DNA of 64,000 nucleotides from Adiantum capillus-veneris (GCA_014529385.2 CM043945.1:99984963-100048962), one strand, 5' to 3'. Positions 33,990-45,906 are shown, counted from the stretch's first letter. Notes: generated from the sequence alone by a model not told the origin. Program-made: numbers and translations.

Positions 33990-34067
<78 letters not shown>
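33990..34067. repeat. CT microsatellite
   Basis: An uninterrupted CT run of nearly 80 bp between gene B and the H3-like gene. Confidence 0.9.
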
Positions 34068-34070
<3 letters not shown>

Positions 34071-34192
34071 AGTTTTAATCATATCACTTAAAACACAAAT
34101 ATACACGACTTGTTATATTTGAAAAAGCCACGACTCGTTATATTTGAAAAAGATATCTTTACATTTCCCAAATTGCATTAAAGTCAAATTCA

Positions 34193-35029
34193 ATCTCTCT
34201 CTCCTCTGATTCGACACGCAAGAGCTATATCCTTGGGCATTATTGTCACCCGTTTTGCATGAATAGCACACAAGTTAGTGTCTTCAAAAAGAGAAATTAG
34301 ATGATATTCTGCCACTTCTTGTAGAGCTTCTACGGCGATACCTTGAACTCGAAACGCCATTCGATAACTTTGCATGATTTCTTTCACCAAACGTGCGAAT
34401 GGTGCCTTGCGGATGAGAAGGTCTGAAGTTTTTTGATAGTGACGAATATCTTGCAAGGACTTTGGAATGCGTCGCTTCACAGCAGGAGCCCGTTGTTGAG
34501 GGATGGTAGGATCTGGGACATGGGCCTTGCGAGGGAGAACCTTGAAAAACCTTTTCTTTCTACGAGAGGGCTTGCGAGGAGGAGCTTGCGCATCTTCAAG
34601 GCCACCATGTGCTCCGACTGGCTCTTCAACTCCACCCTTCGCTCCGACTGGCTCGCCTTCTACATCCTCAAAATCCTCTTCATTTAGTAACCCATGATCA
34701 CCTCTAGGCTGATCTGACGGCAGAGCGCCGAAGCCACGTGGAAATGTCTTCCCAGCCGGGACTCGATGATGGCTTGGGATCTCCTATCCGCTCCATGGTG
34801 GGCTTTGTGCTTCGTTGTCCGTCTCAGTTTCAGTGTCTGATGTCACTACCCGTTTCTTCTTGCATGAAGGTTGTCCATCTTGTTGCTCTTCACCTGAACA
34901 TTCCCTCTCCATCTCTTCTAGGAGCTCTTGTTCGTGTATCCAAGGTGGTTTTTGAGCACCTCGGACAGATGAGTGGGGGTCAGCAAAAAAAGTTTGATCT
35001 TTTCTTGCTGTTTGCTTTGTGCGTGCCAT
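34193..35029 (-). pseudogene. Histone H3-like gene with a lengthened N-terminal tail
   Basis: ATG at 35,029 starts MARTKQTARK, identical to the first residues of histone H3 including K4 and K9. S10 and the rest of the standard tail are replaced by an acidic, then basic, stretch of about 170 residues (for example ELLEEMERECSGEEQQ; a doubled EPVGA(K/H)[13 protein letters not shown]). From codon 184 the H3 fold follows and is complete: [20 protein letters not shown], then [37 protein letters not shown] and RIRGERD. Loop 1 has the ordinary H3 length, unlike typical plant CENH3. A single TAG (34,784-34,786, codon 82) breaks an otherwise open single-exon frame of 279 codons. Ordinary H3 is about 135 residues. 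It lies inside the 9.4-kb element. Confidence 0.85.
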
Positions 35030-35195
35030 TGTGTAAGAAGGGGCAAGATTGAAAATGAGACTCCCTCTTATCTAAAAGCCCCCTATTTAAAAAAAATAGG
35101 TCTCTTCACACTTGACCAGGCCACTTAAAAAAACTCTTAATATCATCAAAATATATTTTAAAAAAGAGGATAAATGGAGAAGTATTATATGCAAC

Positions 35196-38112
35196 TCAAC
35201 AAAGACATCTACAAACATAAACATTACATTGCATAGCATCATTTGTTTTACATGTTGGGTAACCAATGTTTGCCCACTCTATGGCGAGTTTCATGCCACC
35301 TAGCATGATTAAGGGGTCCGGTGGAGTTTCTCCATTTCTCTTTAGCAGTAAGTCGAGATTGTCTCCTAACCTCCTTGGCAAGACTTGACTTTCGCGCTTG
35401 CACTGGCATGACATCTCCCCAAAGAACAACGAAATAACCAATCAAACATCTCCTTCATGTAGTTGGATCTCATAGTTCCACCACCGTGACGTGTATTTTT
35501 AAAGTAAACACCTTTGGCTCGATAATGTGATTTTTCCATTCCTTGAGTGCTCCACATGTCTAATGAACTATATTTTGACATAAAGAATGCTCCATGCGCA
35601 TACAAAATATGCTGCATCAAGAAAAAATGCTTAGATCAAATGAATGTTTATGTATAGCATCAAAATTTGAACTGAACAAAGTAACTTACCATGTAGTGTG
35701 TGATATTTCTCTCTCCCCACACTTGCACAAATGCTTTAGTGAAATGCAAAATGTGATCTTTGAACAAATTTTGTTGCTCACTTGTGGTTTGGGGTTTCCA
35801 CATGATTTGAAGCACTAACTCCAAGTGGTGCCACACTTGCCTACGCAGATTTACAAGCACGGGATTTGAATCTTGATCGGTCGTACACTTGCAAAGCGCT
35901 TTCCATATATAGATCCCATGGAGTATCCTCCTCACCCCTCTCCTTTTGCATCTCTGATTTCTTGAAAAACCTACGTGCTTTCACACCATTCATAGATACT
36001 TTTTGTGGCACTTCATTCATATTTTCCACCTCACCGATGATAGAAACATTGCCACCATGACATCAAATCGAATTTAGAATTTCTTCAACTATTCCAATGG
36101 CTTCCACGGATCTGGAAAGTGGTTTCATTATGAAAGCGTACTCTATGTGAAGCTTTAAAACAAGCGATCAAATATACGCATAAAGGCATGCAAAGTGCAA
36201 AAGTGTACATTTGTAAGTGGAAAATTGATAATGGGATGCCATGTTTTATCTTTTGTTGACCGATTAAGGACCTCCATGATAGGACACTTCAACACCGAGC
36301 ACACCCAATCCCTTGCATCATCATCCATTGACCCTGTTGCCTGACTTCCCTTGTCACTTTTCTTTGAAGACGTGGAGCCACGAGTACTCTCCTTGTATCC
36401 TCGTACACAATATGGACAAGGAAGAATTGATGAAGCACCTTTTTTACACTCAAGTGTACATTTGATTGTTTTTAGATCACCTCCTAAGTGCCACTCAACA
36501 TCAAATGTACCTACTCCATCTACTTCTAGCTTTTCTCCCTCTAGTTGTGCCTTAATAACCTCTGTGCTCCAGGGGATCATAGAGAAGACCCATGACAACA
36601 CCTCATGAGTCTCTTTCGAAACTTCAAAAGCTCCTAACCACCATATTTCTTTTTCCGATTGTACACTAAATGATGGTTTCTGAGAATGATCACTGATAGC
36701 ATCGACTTTTGCAAAAAACATTGCAAAAAACATCGACTTTTGCAAAAGACATACGTTCCAATCTCCGTCCTTTGACAATTTGACATTCATCTAGCTTAAG
36801 AATAAATATGAGCTTCTCTCCAAGTACTGAAACAACACAGGAATTGAGTTATTATACTAAATGATATTCAATACAAATAAAAAAAATGACATTACAATTT
36901 GTATTACCTTCTGGAGACAAAGCATAAAATTTAACCATAGCTAGTTGTAGTCGTTTCAAGTCAACAAAAATATTGTTGAATTGATGATAACCAAAAGACT
37001 TTGACCCATTAGGAACAGTATTGTCTCCCTTTATATTACCACGTGACTTGGTACTCATGGAACAGTACATCATGGATTCTTCAATGTGTTTGTATTCGCC
37101 AAGGGATTCCCGAACGAGATCATTGTTTGATTTTTTTGCAAGTCGGACCCTATGTGGAATAGGAAATAAATTCTCGGTGATGTCTTGCTCTCGTAATGCA
37201 TCTTTCATCAATCCATGAAGTGCATGGTATGCATTTGTGCTGATCCCAACCTCATCACAAGCTCTCTCGACATCATCCTCATACACAAGGTTAGAGATCT
37301 TTTTTAGGATCTCCTTTGTGATGGCATCTTTCATGTGTTTGGCCTTTTCACAACCTATGATGTAAAATATATCTTCCTTTGAGATGCATCCTAGGAGAAG
37401 ATTGCAACGGTCCTCTTGTCTAAAACTTCCACACACATCTTGTATATATGTCCTATTTCAAAAGGTGAACCGAGTTACAAATTGATGGAAATTATTTGAG
37501 AGTTATGAACACTGTGAATTAATAAAATTATCTGGTTGCCGTGATCCGCTTCTTACGTGCCCCTCCATTAGAGGCTAAGTTTTCAATGGAAGATAACTCC
37601 CTCTTACCCTCACGTATGCCAAATGGAGTGGCTTTTAGGTGTATCATTGCAATCTGTAGCTTAGTTACCTCTGTTTCTGTAGCTTTCATCTCCTCTTTAA
37701 GATCTTTGAGTTGTTTCTATGTGGAATGTAGTTGTTGTTGGAGATTTGTGGAATGAATGTGTAACACTTGACATTGTTGTCGGAAATATGCTGACGCACC
37801 TGCGTGATTGGAGTCCAATCTCTTACAATACCCAAGAAGACCACGTTCTCTTTCTCCCACATATTTGATTAAGCTTGGGAATGTATGGAATGTCAGATGA
37901 CATCCCACGAGCGGATCTTTTGGATACAACCCATCATCAAGCCACAAGTCAACATTGGTTTCTCCTCGAAACCGTCGTACGGATGCGGGTTGAGATGTTT
38001 TCTCATCATTTTTTTTTGTGGGAGCAAATTCGATCGGTAGACGCAGACTGACATTAGTTGACCTAGTAGATGACGGCGCAGGTGATTCATTTGTTATATC
38101 GCGAAGAGACAT
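35196..38112 (-). pseudogene. Multi-exon putative transposase-like gene (GDLK / CPYC / LHAFMRI motifs)
   Basis: ATG at 38,112 starts a frame with a predicted coiled coil (LQQQLHST, then QLKDLKEEMKATETEVTKLQ; a TAG lies at 37,717). Later exons at 36,852-37,452 and 36,155-36,840 hold IFILKLDECQIVKGRRLER, WHLGGDLKTIKCTLE, then LPCPYC and TLHAFMRIFDRL. The C-terminal part (35,370-35,940) holds WGERNITHYMV and STQGMEKSHY. This order (GDLK, CxxC, LHxFxRI, ThYM, sQGmEK) recurs in multi-copy, poorly described proteins of many eukaryotes that I take to be transposon-encoded. Frames are broken at several places, including a 31-bp duplication near 36,711-36,757. It is the likeliest mobility gene of the 9.4-kb element. 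Confidence 0.5.
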
Positions 38113-38219
38113 GGTGGAAAGTTATGATGGGGAAATTTTTTTATAAGATATACTTTTTGGGATAAATAGAAAATTTTTGAGATAAAAAGACTTAAAAATA
38201 TATTTTTTCATATATAGGT

Positions 38220-38403
38220 TCAATTTTTTAGCTCAAAGGAGGGAAATTTTTAAATTTTAAAAATTTCAATTTTTAGGCTTTATTAGATGGACGTTTTGAT
38301 GATGTGGCATTATCTATTTACTCTTGGAATTAATGTAGAGAGAGACCCAAGGAATTTTAGATTTGGAGCTTATAAAAGCTAGATTCTTCTCAAAAAATTA
38401 TGT

Positions 38404-38445
<42 letters not shown>

Positions 38446-38700
38446 GGGACCTTTTCAAAGTTTAAAAGATCCATTTTGAAGATTTTATTAAAAAATCATT
38501 TTTTGGGGTGAATTGATGCATGAGTTGAAAAGTGGAAGATGTCATAACTACTTACTCTCTTTGTGGAATTAATGTAGAGAGGGACCCAAGGAATTTTAGA
38601 TTTGGAGCTTATAAAAGCTAGATTCTTCTAAAAAAATACTATTATATATATATATATATATAGGGACCTTTTGAAAGCTTAAAAGATTCATTTTGAAGAT
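38220..38700. repeat. Direct duplication of about 240 bp with TA microsatellites
   Basis: The segment around 38,325-38,400 (GACCCAAGGAATTTTAGATT) recurs at 38,565-38,640. Each is followed by TA runs (38,404-38,445 and 38,641-38,660) and GGGACCTTTT. Confidence 0.8.
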
Positions 38701-38809
38701 TTTATATAAAAAAAAAATAAATTTGGGGTGAATTGATGCACGAACTAAAAAGTGGATTTTGTCATAACTACTTACTCTCTTTGTTTGGTGATAGGTAGAG
38801 AGAGAATGG

Positions 38810-38990
38810 TTCTTCTCTCTACTTTTATGCCTCTCTCTTTTTACTTCTTTACTTTACCCCCTCTCTCTACTTTACCTCATTCTATTTCCCCCCCTCTCTC
38901 TCCTACTTTACCCCCTCTTCCTCTACTTTACCACCCTCATTCTCTACTTTCCCCCCTCTCCTATCTAGAGAGAAGTTAGAGAGAGAGCTA
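38810..38990. repeat. Pyrimidine-rich tract
   Basis: Imperfect repeats of CTCTACTTTACCCCCTCTCT near the right end of the 9.4-kb element. No coding signal. Confidence 0.6.
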
Positions 38991-39104
38991 CAAAAGTAGC
39001 CCTATTTATTGCTTTGTTCCCTCCATCCCCTACAAAATTAGCTTTAATCCCTTAAAATTAGGAATCCTTACATGGCCCCAAGGGGGTCCAATTTTTTCCT
39101 AATG

Positions 39105-39134
39105 ACATTGATGTTTTCTTTTTCATCTCCAATC

Positions 39135-39196
<62 letters not shown>

Positions 39197-40029
39197 CGTC
39201 TCCTTAACCAAACCTATCTCTCTCACTCTTAGTAATTCATCCTCTCTACAAATTTTAGGTTCTCCTTGCTACAGGTACATCTCTCCCCGCAGTATCCTTA
39301 TTGCCTACGGGCAAGAATAGGGTTTGAGAGAATTCTCTTCTCTTCTCTTCCCTTCTCTTCTTTCATATCTACATTTTTCACATACTAGAGTTATCCTAGA
39401 TGAATAATCCACATGATGATAATTTCTATCGCTTTCACTCTGTACGATCTATTAGAATTAACGTATGGATTAGCCGTCAACTTATACAATTTCAATAGCG
39501 TATAGTATTTCTCTTTGGCCCAGAAAGGCTCAATAAAATACTTTTATCACCGCATCCCATTATACTACCTCTCATAGACCATAACTTTTCTTTTGACATA
39601 AGCGTAGTTATCTTGCTATGAACCAAGAGGATTTGGTACACACAATTAATCCCAATCGCTAGACAAAATATATATATTATGGTAAGCACAAAACTACAAT
39701 TCCAAAGAACAATTCGTAGCCTATTTGGTTAGCCAAGATTGAATGCCATTAACTCATCTATTAACCCTTTCATATTACCCATGATACGATATGACCATCG
39801 CCTTGATGTTTTCATCTTTGCGTTGTTTTGACATTCTCTTTTGTGTTCTTTCTTTGTGTGTGTGAGTGCAAGAGAGAAAGAGTGGGGCTTCTTTGATTGC
39901 ACTTATTTCCAAACCCTAGTCTTCATCGCATCTATGGTTTAAGTCCTTCATATAGTTTTTTTCAGTTCTATCACAAACTCTCAACAACAAGCTAGGTGCT
40001 TTCCTAGCAAGACCGCAAATTTCTCGACA
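39105..40029 (+). repeat. 5' LTR of gypsy element 2, right part
   Basis: It matches about 47,270-48,179 and ends TTCTCGACA at 40,029, just before a primer-site-like TTTTTGGTGAGC. A TA microsatellite lies at about 39,139-39,190. Confidence 0.85.
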
Positions 40030-40082
40030 TATTTTTGGTGAGCTTGACGCGAATCTGCCAAGGTGAGAGTTTGTGGGTAACC

Positions 40083-41209
40083 ATGGGTGATAATGTTGAG
40101 CAACAGCGTATGCATTTTCACCGAGCAACAATGCAAATGTTTTAAGCATTTGCAATGTTCATGCAACAACAACATGCCACTGAAAGAAGGGAGATTTTAG
40201 CAACGAGGTCCATAAAGGCGGTCATCATCATAATGGATCAGTTCAATGGAAAAGATGTAACCAAGTACTTATGCAAGTATGTGAAGGAGATGGAGCTGCA
40301 TCGCGTGTCAGAAGGTGAGATGATGTAAAGCTTTGAGCTAGTTGTTGCTCCAGAAACTAGGGAGCATGTTAGGGCATGGGAGAAATTGGGAAGAACTCGA
40401 TCAAAGTATCTTTAAAGGAGGAATATTTCATGGAGGACTTCGAGAGAGTGACCAAAAGGACATTCTTAGAATGGGTAGTCAAGCCAAAGCAAGGACTATC
40501 AATAATAGAGCTACTTAGGGAATTTGAATGGCGTTGTGCACAACTCACCAAGACAAAAACGGCCACTCTAGATGTAGAGAAGACATATCTTTTCTTACAA
40601 GCCGCACGTAAAGATTTTCAAGAAAATTTGGAGCTTCTTCTTGAAGATAAAGATGCTGAGCAAGGACTAAAGACCGACTGGAATGAAGTTGAAGGTGTTA
40701 TCTCATTGTTGCTGTGCCAAATGACAAAGAAGAAGGGACAAGATGATAGTAAACACTACAAGTCCTTCAACCTCAACTTCTGACAAAATGGTAAAGCCTA
40801 CTTATATAGCTCCTAAATTTGATGAGTCTATGCTAGATGAGCTTGTGAAGGGAATGTGTGACTTGAAGGTGAAGCTTGCAAAGCTTGAAGAAAAAGGCCA
40901 ACCATCAGGGCCACTTCGTAAGCAAAGACAACAGCCCAAAGAAGTGTTTGTTAATAGATGTATTTGGTGTGATAGTACAGACCATGTAAGAAGGGATTGT
41001 GATGATTTTAGTGATGCTTTTTCAAAAGATGTTTTCTTTTTTAAGGATGGTAAAATCCACTTAAGAGAGACAGGTCTACCCTTGAGAACTAACTTCGGGA
41101 AGGGGGGAATGGACACCTTAGTTGAAGATATGGCAACTAACCATGCTAGCTCTTCAGTTGAGGCAGCTACTTATGGAGTAAAAATTGAGCATCTTAGGAT
41201 GAAAAGGTG
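40083..41209 (+). pseudogene. Gag region of gypsy element 2
   Basis: ATG at 40,083 (MGDNVEQQRMHFHRATMQ), then a Gag-type domain (FNGKDVTKYLCKYVKEMEL near 40,240) with several stops. Frame 40,376-40,783 continues it, and 40,743-41,210 ends with CIWCDSTDHVRRDC (near 40,960), a CX2CX4HX4C zinc knuckle. At least two frameshifts separate these pieces. Confidence 0.75.
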
Positions 41210-41400
41210 AATGACCATCATGCTCAAATTTGGCCAAATGTCATGCAATTAGCTAAAAAGAGAAAGCTTACAAAAAGAGATTCTACATGAAGCACGTGAT
41301 TGCATACGTCTAGAAATGGGATGGAATGATCCATTGGACTCATTGTCAGTGCATGCCTACATTACAAAATGCCAACAAAATGAGGCTATTGTAGAAGAGA

Positions 41401-41772
41401 AGCGCAGACGTGAGAATGCTGATGAAGGACCATCAAAAAGAGCTTTTAACTAGGGGAAGAAGTGACTCAATGCCTTCCCAAACACCCCCGACACAAGGAG
41501 CGTCTCCACCTGAAGTACTCATGGAGGAGTCTACAAACAGGGAAGAAGAAAGAGCCAACAAAAGTAAGACAAAAGGCCCAACTTATAAAGTACAATCTGA
41601 TATTGAGGTGGCTACAAATTTGAAGAAAGTCTTGGAGGAAAGGATCTTGAATAGCAAGATTGAGTTTACTCTGGGAGAATTTCTTGGCATTGCAAAGCGT
41701 GAATTCCATGAGGAGATCATTGACATCATCAAGAGGAAGAGGCAAACTCTTGCTGAAGTTTCTCATCCATAG
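41401..41772 (+). pseudogene. Gag-protease linker region of gypsy element 2
   Basis: The frame contains GPTYKVQSDIEVATNLKKVL and then EFLGIAKREFHEEIIDIIKR, a conserved segment that precedes the protease in this family. It ends at a TAG, and the protease lies 400 bp on in another frame. Confidence 0.6.
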
Positions 41773-41969
41773 GTTGAAGGGGAAACCTCGAAGACACAAG
41801 GAATACAGATGCAAATAAGGAGGAGGATGATGGAACTGTGGTAGGATGCTACCAATCTAGTGGGAGAGTGAAGCAAGTGCATTTCTCAAATGATGATGAA
41901 GAAGTTGAAGCTATTCCTAGGAGTTACTATTCACGAATTCATTGGGAGGGCTACTACAGAAACTTTGGT

Positions 41970-42651
41970 CAAGGTAGGTGATCTTGAAGAACCATTTGTT
42001 GTCTTGATTGACATGGTTCAGAAAAAACATAATGTCAAAGAGTTCTACAACAAGTGCAAATGGCCGATGGACACAGATCATGGGATGGTCAAAGTGACCC
42101 AAAAAATTGCATGTATGCAAGATCCAGGTGTCCTGTACAACAATAGGTGTAAAGATTGCCCCCAATAATTCTTTGGCTACATTCTTGAAGAACCATTTGT
42201 TGTCTTGATTGACCATGGTTCAGAAATAAACATAATGTCAAAGAGTCTCTACAACAAGTGCAAATGGCCGATGGACACAGATCATGGCTGGATGGTCAAA
42301 GTGGCAAAAAATTCATCCGGTGAATTGTATGCAACATGTCCAGGTGTGAAGGTAACAATAGGTGATGTAAAGATTGACCAAAACTTCTTTGTACTGGATA
42401 CATCTTCATATCATCTCATCCTTGGACAGCCCTACATTGTGGGAGTTCGAGTGGAAACAAAGGTAATGGATGATGGTTTAGCATATGCTAGGATACGCAG
42501 CAAAGATGGTAAACGTGCTATCCAATTCCTCACAGTTTGTGTAAACCATGAAAGAAATCGTGATAACCTCAGAGAACATCCTCTACCAAAGGTGAGCAAA
42601 GAGTTTCATGACCATAGGGAAATGATGGGTTTTGGCCAAGTACCATTGTAA
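41970..42651 (+). pseudogene. Aspartic protease region, partly duplicated
   Basis: The second copy (42,175-42,651) has VLIDHGSEINIMSKSLYNKC with the catalytic D-x-G-S and YHLILGQPYI. An earlier copy (about 41,977-42,150) has the same text spoiled by several single-base deletions and a missing block. Only the second copy could fold as a protease. Confidence 0.75.
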
Positions 42652-42728
42652 AGCAGGATTGCAGTGGTACAGAAAGAAAAATTGTCTCATCTGATCCAAA
42701 AACAAGTGAAACTTTCTCAACATGCTCT

Positions 42729-44300
42729 TTGAAAACAAGGAATGGATCAGTATGTTTTACAAAACTTGAAGATTTGAAGAGATGTGAGAGGCAATATGTG
42801 CATAATGTACAAATAGGCATGAAAAAGAGTGGTTTGCTAGAGCCTACTGAAAATGTTTTGGGTTTGTGTGAACAAGTTTCTTTTGTAGATGCTATAATGG
42901 GGTCTAGTTTGCATCTTGAAAATGAAGTTGTGGAAGTTCGCTCTATGGAAATGTATCAAGTAATAGAAGCCTTTAAAGAAAACCAAACAGTTGGTCCAAA
43001 AGTCCATGTTGAAACTAAATACAAGAGTGTAGCAAAGAAGGTGAAACCAGTAGCTTCACCCTTACCACCCAACAACAGGGAAAAGATTGAGCAGGCTTCT
43101 TTACAACCAAGTTTGAGGAATCCTAAAAAGATTGGGCATACCTTCACAAAGGAGTCTTTCCAAGCGTTGCAGATTGGTCGCGAGGAGTTTCGAACACAGG
43201 AGGAGACAAAGTGCTTCAAAGAAATTATTTCAAAGCATGGTAAGGCTTTTGCATTTGAGCCACATGGCCTTGGAATCTGTGGGCCTATTCCGGTTCCAAA
43301 GGCTCATTTTCCAAAGTTAGTAGAGCTACTGAATGAGAAAATTAAAATGGGAATCTTGGAGCCTTCTTGTGCTCCATACTCAAATAGGTGGTTCAGAGTT
43401 CCAAAGAAGAATGGTTCTCTATGCTTCATCCGAGATATGCAACCGGTGAACAAGGTGACAATTAGAAATGTAGGTACAGGTCCAATTGTGGATGAGTTTG
43501 CAGGGAGGACAATCTACTCAATGGGGGATCTCTACTCAGGGTATGATCAATTTCAGCTTGCAATCAAAAGCAGAGACTTGACAACCATGAGGACAACTTT
43601 GGGTTTGGTAAGGATGTGTACCTTGCCACTGGGAGCAACCAACTTGGTTGCACATATGATGAATGGGATGAATAAGGTCTTACGTGACTTTATTCCTCAA
43701 ATCACAATGCCTTTCATTGATGATTTGCCTATCAAAGGATGTGAAGAAAGTGACAAAGATGAAGCTTTGGATCTCCAGGGATGTCGCAGGTTTGTGGTAA
43801 ATCACATAAATGATTGTGATAAAATTTTGTCTAGGTTGGAAGAAGTGAATCTTACATTGTCAGGGAAAAATTCTATGTTTGGTGTCAATGAAGTGCTCAT
43901 TGTGGGGCACATGTGCGGGCCATATGGAAGGAAACCTTGTCCAAGAAAGGTAGATGCCATCCAAAGAATGAAAGAAACATGCACTAGCATCACTGAGGTT
44001 AGAAGGTTTCTGGGAGCATGTGTCTTCTATGTTATTTGGATTCCACATTATGCATGTGTAGCTGATCCTCTTTATCATTTTCTTAGAAAGAATCAAAAGT
44101 TTAAATGGACAGAAGCACATGTAAAATCCATGAAAAAGCTAAAGGCGTTGCTCCAGTCAGCACCAACTTTGAGAAAGGTAGACTATGAGTGTCAAAGGCC
44201 AGTGATTGTGACATTAGACACTAGTCCTACAGGGATTGGATGGGCAATAGGGCAAGATGACGAAGAAGGGCACAGGTATGTGGTACCTAAGATTTGGAGC
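42729..44300 (+). pseudogene. Reverse transcriptase of gypsy element 2
   Basis: The frame is open from 42,729 to 44,501 and includes the RT palm: SNRWFRVPKKNGSLCFIRDM, then MGDLYSGYDQFQLAIKSRD, then MPFIDDLPIKG, where FIDD is the catalytic metal-binding motif, and the connection (EVRRFLGACVFYVIWIPHYA). The frame leaves the coding track at about 44,260. It is the best preserved part of the element. Confidence 0.88.
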
Positions 44301-45906
44301 AAAGGTACTAAATTCTCGCCAAAGAAACTATCCACAAATAAAGAGAGAGCTATGGGGTATGGTTACAGCCTTGAAAAATGGGAAAGAGTACCTAATTGGT
44401 GCATGTGTGGTTGTAGAAACAGATTGTCTAGCACTTCTTGGGATGATTATAAGCTGCTCAACACCAGACATTGCTATGTTGCGGTGGATTGCCTACATTA
44501 AGGCCTTAAATCTTGAGTTTAAGCACATTGCAGCTAAAGACAATACAGTGGCAGATATGCTATCAAGGGCAATATATGAAGATGAGTCACAAATGATTGA
44601 TGAGGGAGATGATGTAGGCACAAAGTTCTATTCTATCTCTCATGTCAAAGGTAACAATGTCTGCATGACTAATTCACTTGAATTGTTCTTGAAAGATCTT
44701 TATGAAGGTGATTGGCTTCTTATTGGAAGCTACTTTAGTACTCTAACAAAACAGGATGATTGGTCTGAACAAGAATTCAAGAGGATACGTAGGAAATCAT
44801 ATGGGTACTTTTTGGGGGATGGTTACTTGTGGAAGCATCCTAAACAAAAGGGTGCTACACCACAACGGGTTATATGTAAAAAAGAGACTCAAGTAAATCT
44901 CATGCAAGGGTTTCATGAGAGTCTATGGGCTGGACACAGAGGTGTGTGGGCAACTTTCTCCAAGTTGAAAGAAAAATATTGGTGGAAGGGTATGTATAAA
45001 GATGTATCTCAGTTTGTAGAGTCATGTATAACTTGTCAAATGTATTCAAATGTCTGACATTGTGATGGATTGCACCCTACATATCCACTAGCCATGCACT
45101 ATAGATGGGTTGTGGATCTAGTCACAATGCCTTTAGGACTCTGGAAGATGAGATACTTGGTTCTTGCACAAGAGGACCTAACTAACCAGGTTGAAGGAAG
45201 AGCATTAAGGACTAAAACCACATAAGCTGTGTGAAAATTCCTTCTTGATGAGGTGATTTGCCGTTATGGTTGTGTGGGAAAAATCACTGCAGATAGAGGT
45301 GAATTGGATGCTGAAGAAGCAAGGGAGTTCTTTTCTAGATTAGGAATCAAGTTTTCCCTTACTACAGCTTACAACCCTGAAGGCAATGGAAAGAGTGAAA
45401 GAGGGCATCCTCCTATCATCAAAGCTTTGGCCAAGGCTTGCAAAGGAAGAGTTGGTGAGCGGCAAAAACTGTTACCATATGCTTTATGGGCTGATCGTAC
45501 AACACATAGCTCAATAACTCGCTATATACCTGCGGAGCTAATGTATGGTCAAAATCAAGTGATGCCGATTGAAGATACAATTCCCACATGGAATGTACTA
45601 CCTTGGCAAGAGGGGCTTAGAAGGGAAGATCTCCTTGCACTACGTATAAGGAAACTAGAGAGAAGATCTGGAGACATTGAAGTTGCAAAAGAACGACTCA
45701 AAAATGAAAGGTTGAAAAACAAGGACTACTTTGATAAGCGGCATCGACTCAAGAGAAAATCAATTGACAAAGGTGACTGGGTTTTAGTGTATGATAGTAG
45801 CCTTGATAACCAGGACATAGTCATGCGTAAGTTCTCAAAAAGATGGTTTGGACCGTATGTTGTAAAGCATGTGCATGAAAATGCTATTTATAGCTTGTTT
45901 GAATAA
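44257..45906 (+). pseudogene. RNase H and integrase of gypsy element 2
   Basis: Frame 44,257-45,057 gives the RNase H end (NSRQRNYPQIKRELWGMVTA, ETDCLALLGMI, DNTVADMLSR) and the integrase zinc-binding region (HESLWAGHRGVWATFSKLKE, CITCQ). A TGA at 45,055 and a disturbed stretch follow, then 45,253-45,906 with ITADRGELDAEEAREFF and YNPEGNGKSERGH (second D and E of the DDE core) and a C-terminal GDWVLVYDSSLDNQ. The first core aspartate falls in the disturbed part (near 45,115, WVVDLVTMPLG). Confidence 0.82.

Larger units (their letters stand above)
29683..39104. mobile_element. 9.4-kb terminal-inverted-repeat element carrying four genes, one H3-like
   Basis: The left end reads AGGAAAAATGTGGACTCTCC and the right end, reversed, reads AGGAAAAAATTGGACCCCCT. 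Both continue with GGGCCAT(A/G)TA and GGATT, giving an inverted repeat of roughly 36 bp. ACATT at 29,678-29,682 recurs at 39,105-39,109, and joining the flanks restores the LTR sequence seen intact near 47,270. The reversed right end has CATT before AGG, so the element may instead begin CATTAGG with only a 1-bp duplication. Genes inside: two on the plus strand, then a histone H3-like gene and a putative transposase-like gene on the minus strand. The terminal sequence is not one I can assign to a known superfamily. Confidence 0.75.

Noticed and set aside
34193-35029. Centromeric histone CENH3
   Set aside because: Plant CENH3 usually has a longer loop 1 and a Trp nearby; here the loop has the ordinary H3 length and the first ten residues are those of canonical H3.
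34433-35052. Plus-strand frames over the H3-like gene
   Set aside because: The minus strand carries the histone fold and the MARTKQTARK start; plus-strand frames show no family.
42205-42651. Cellular aspartic protease
   Set aside because: The DHGSEINIMS context and position between Gag and reverse transcriptase show that it belongs to the retrotransposon.
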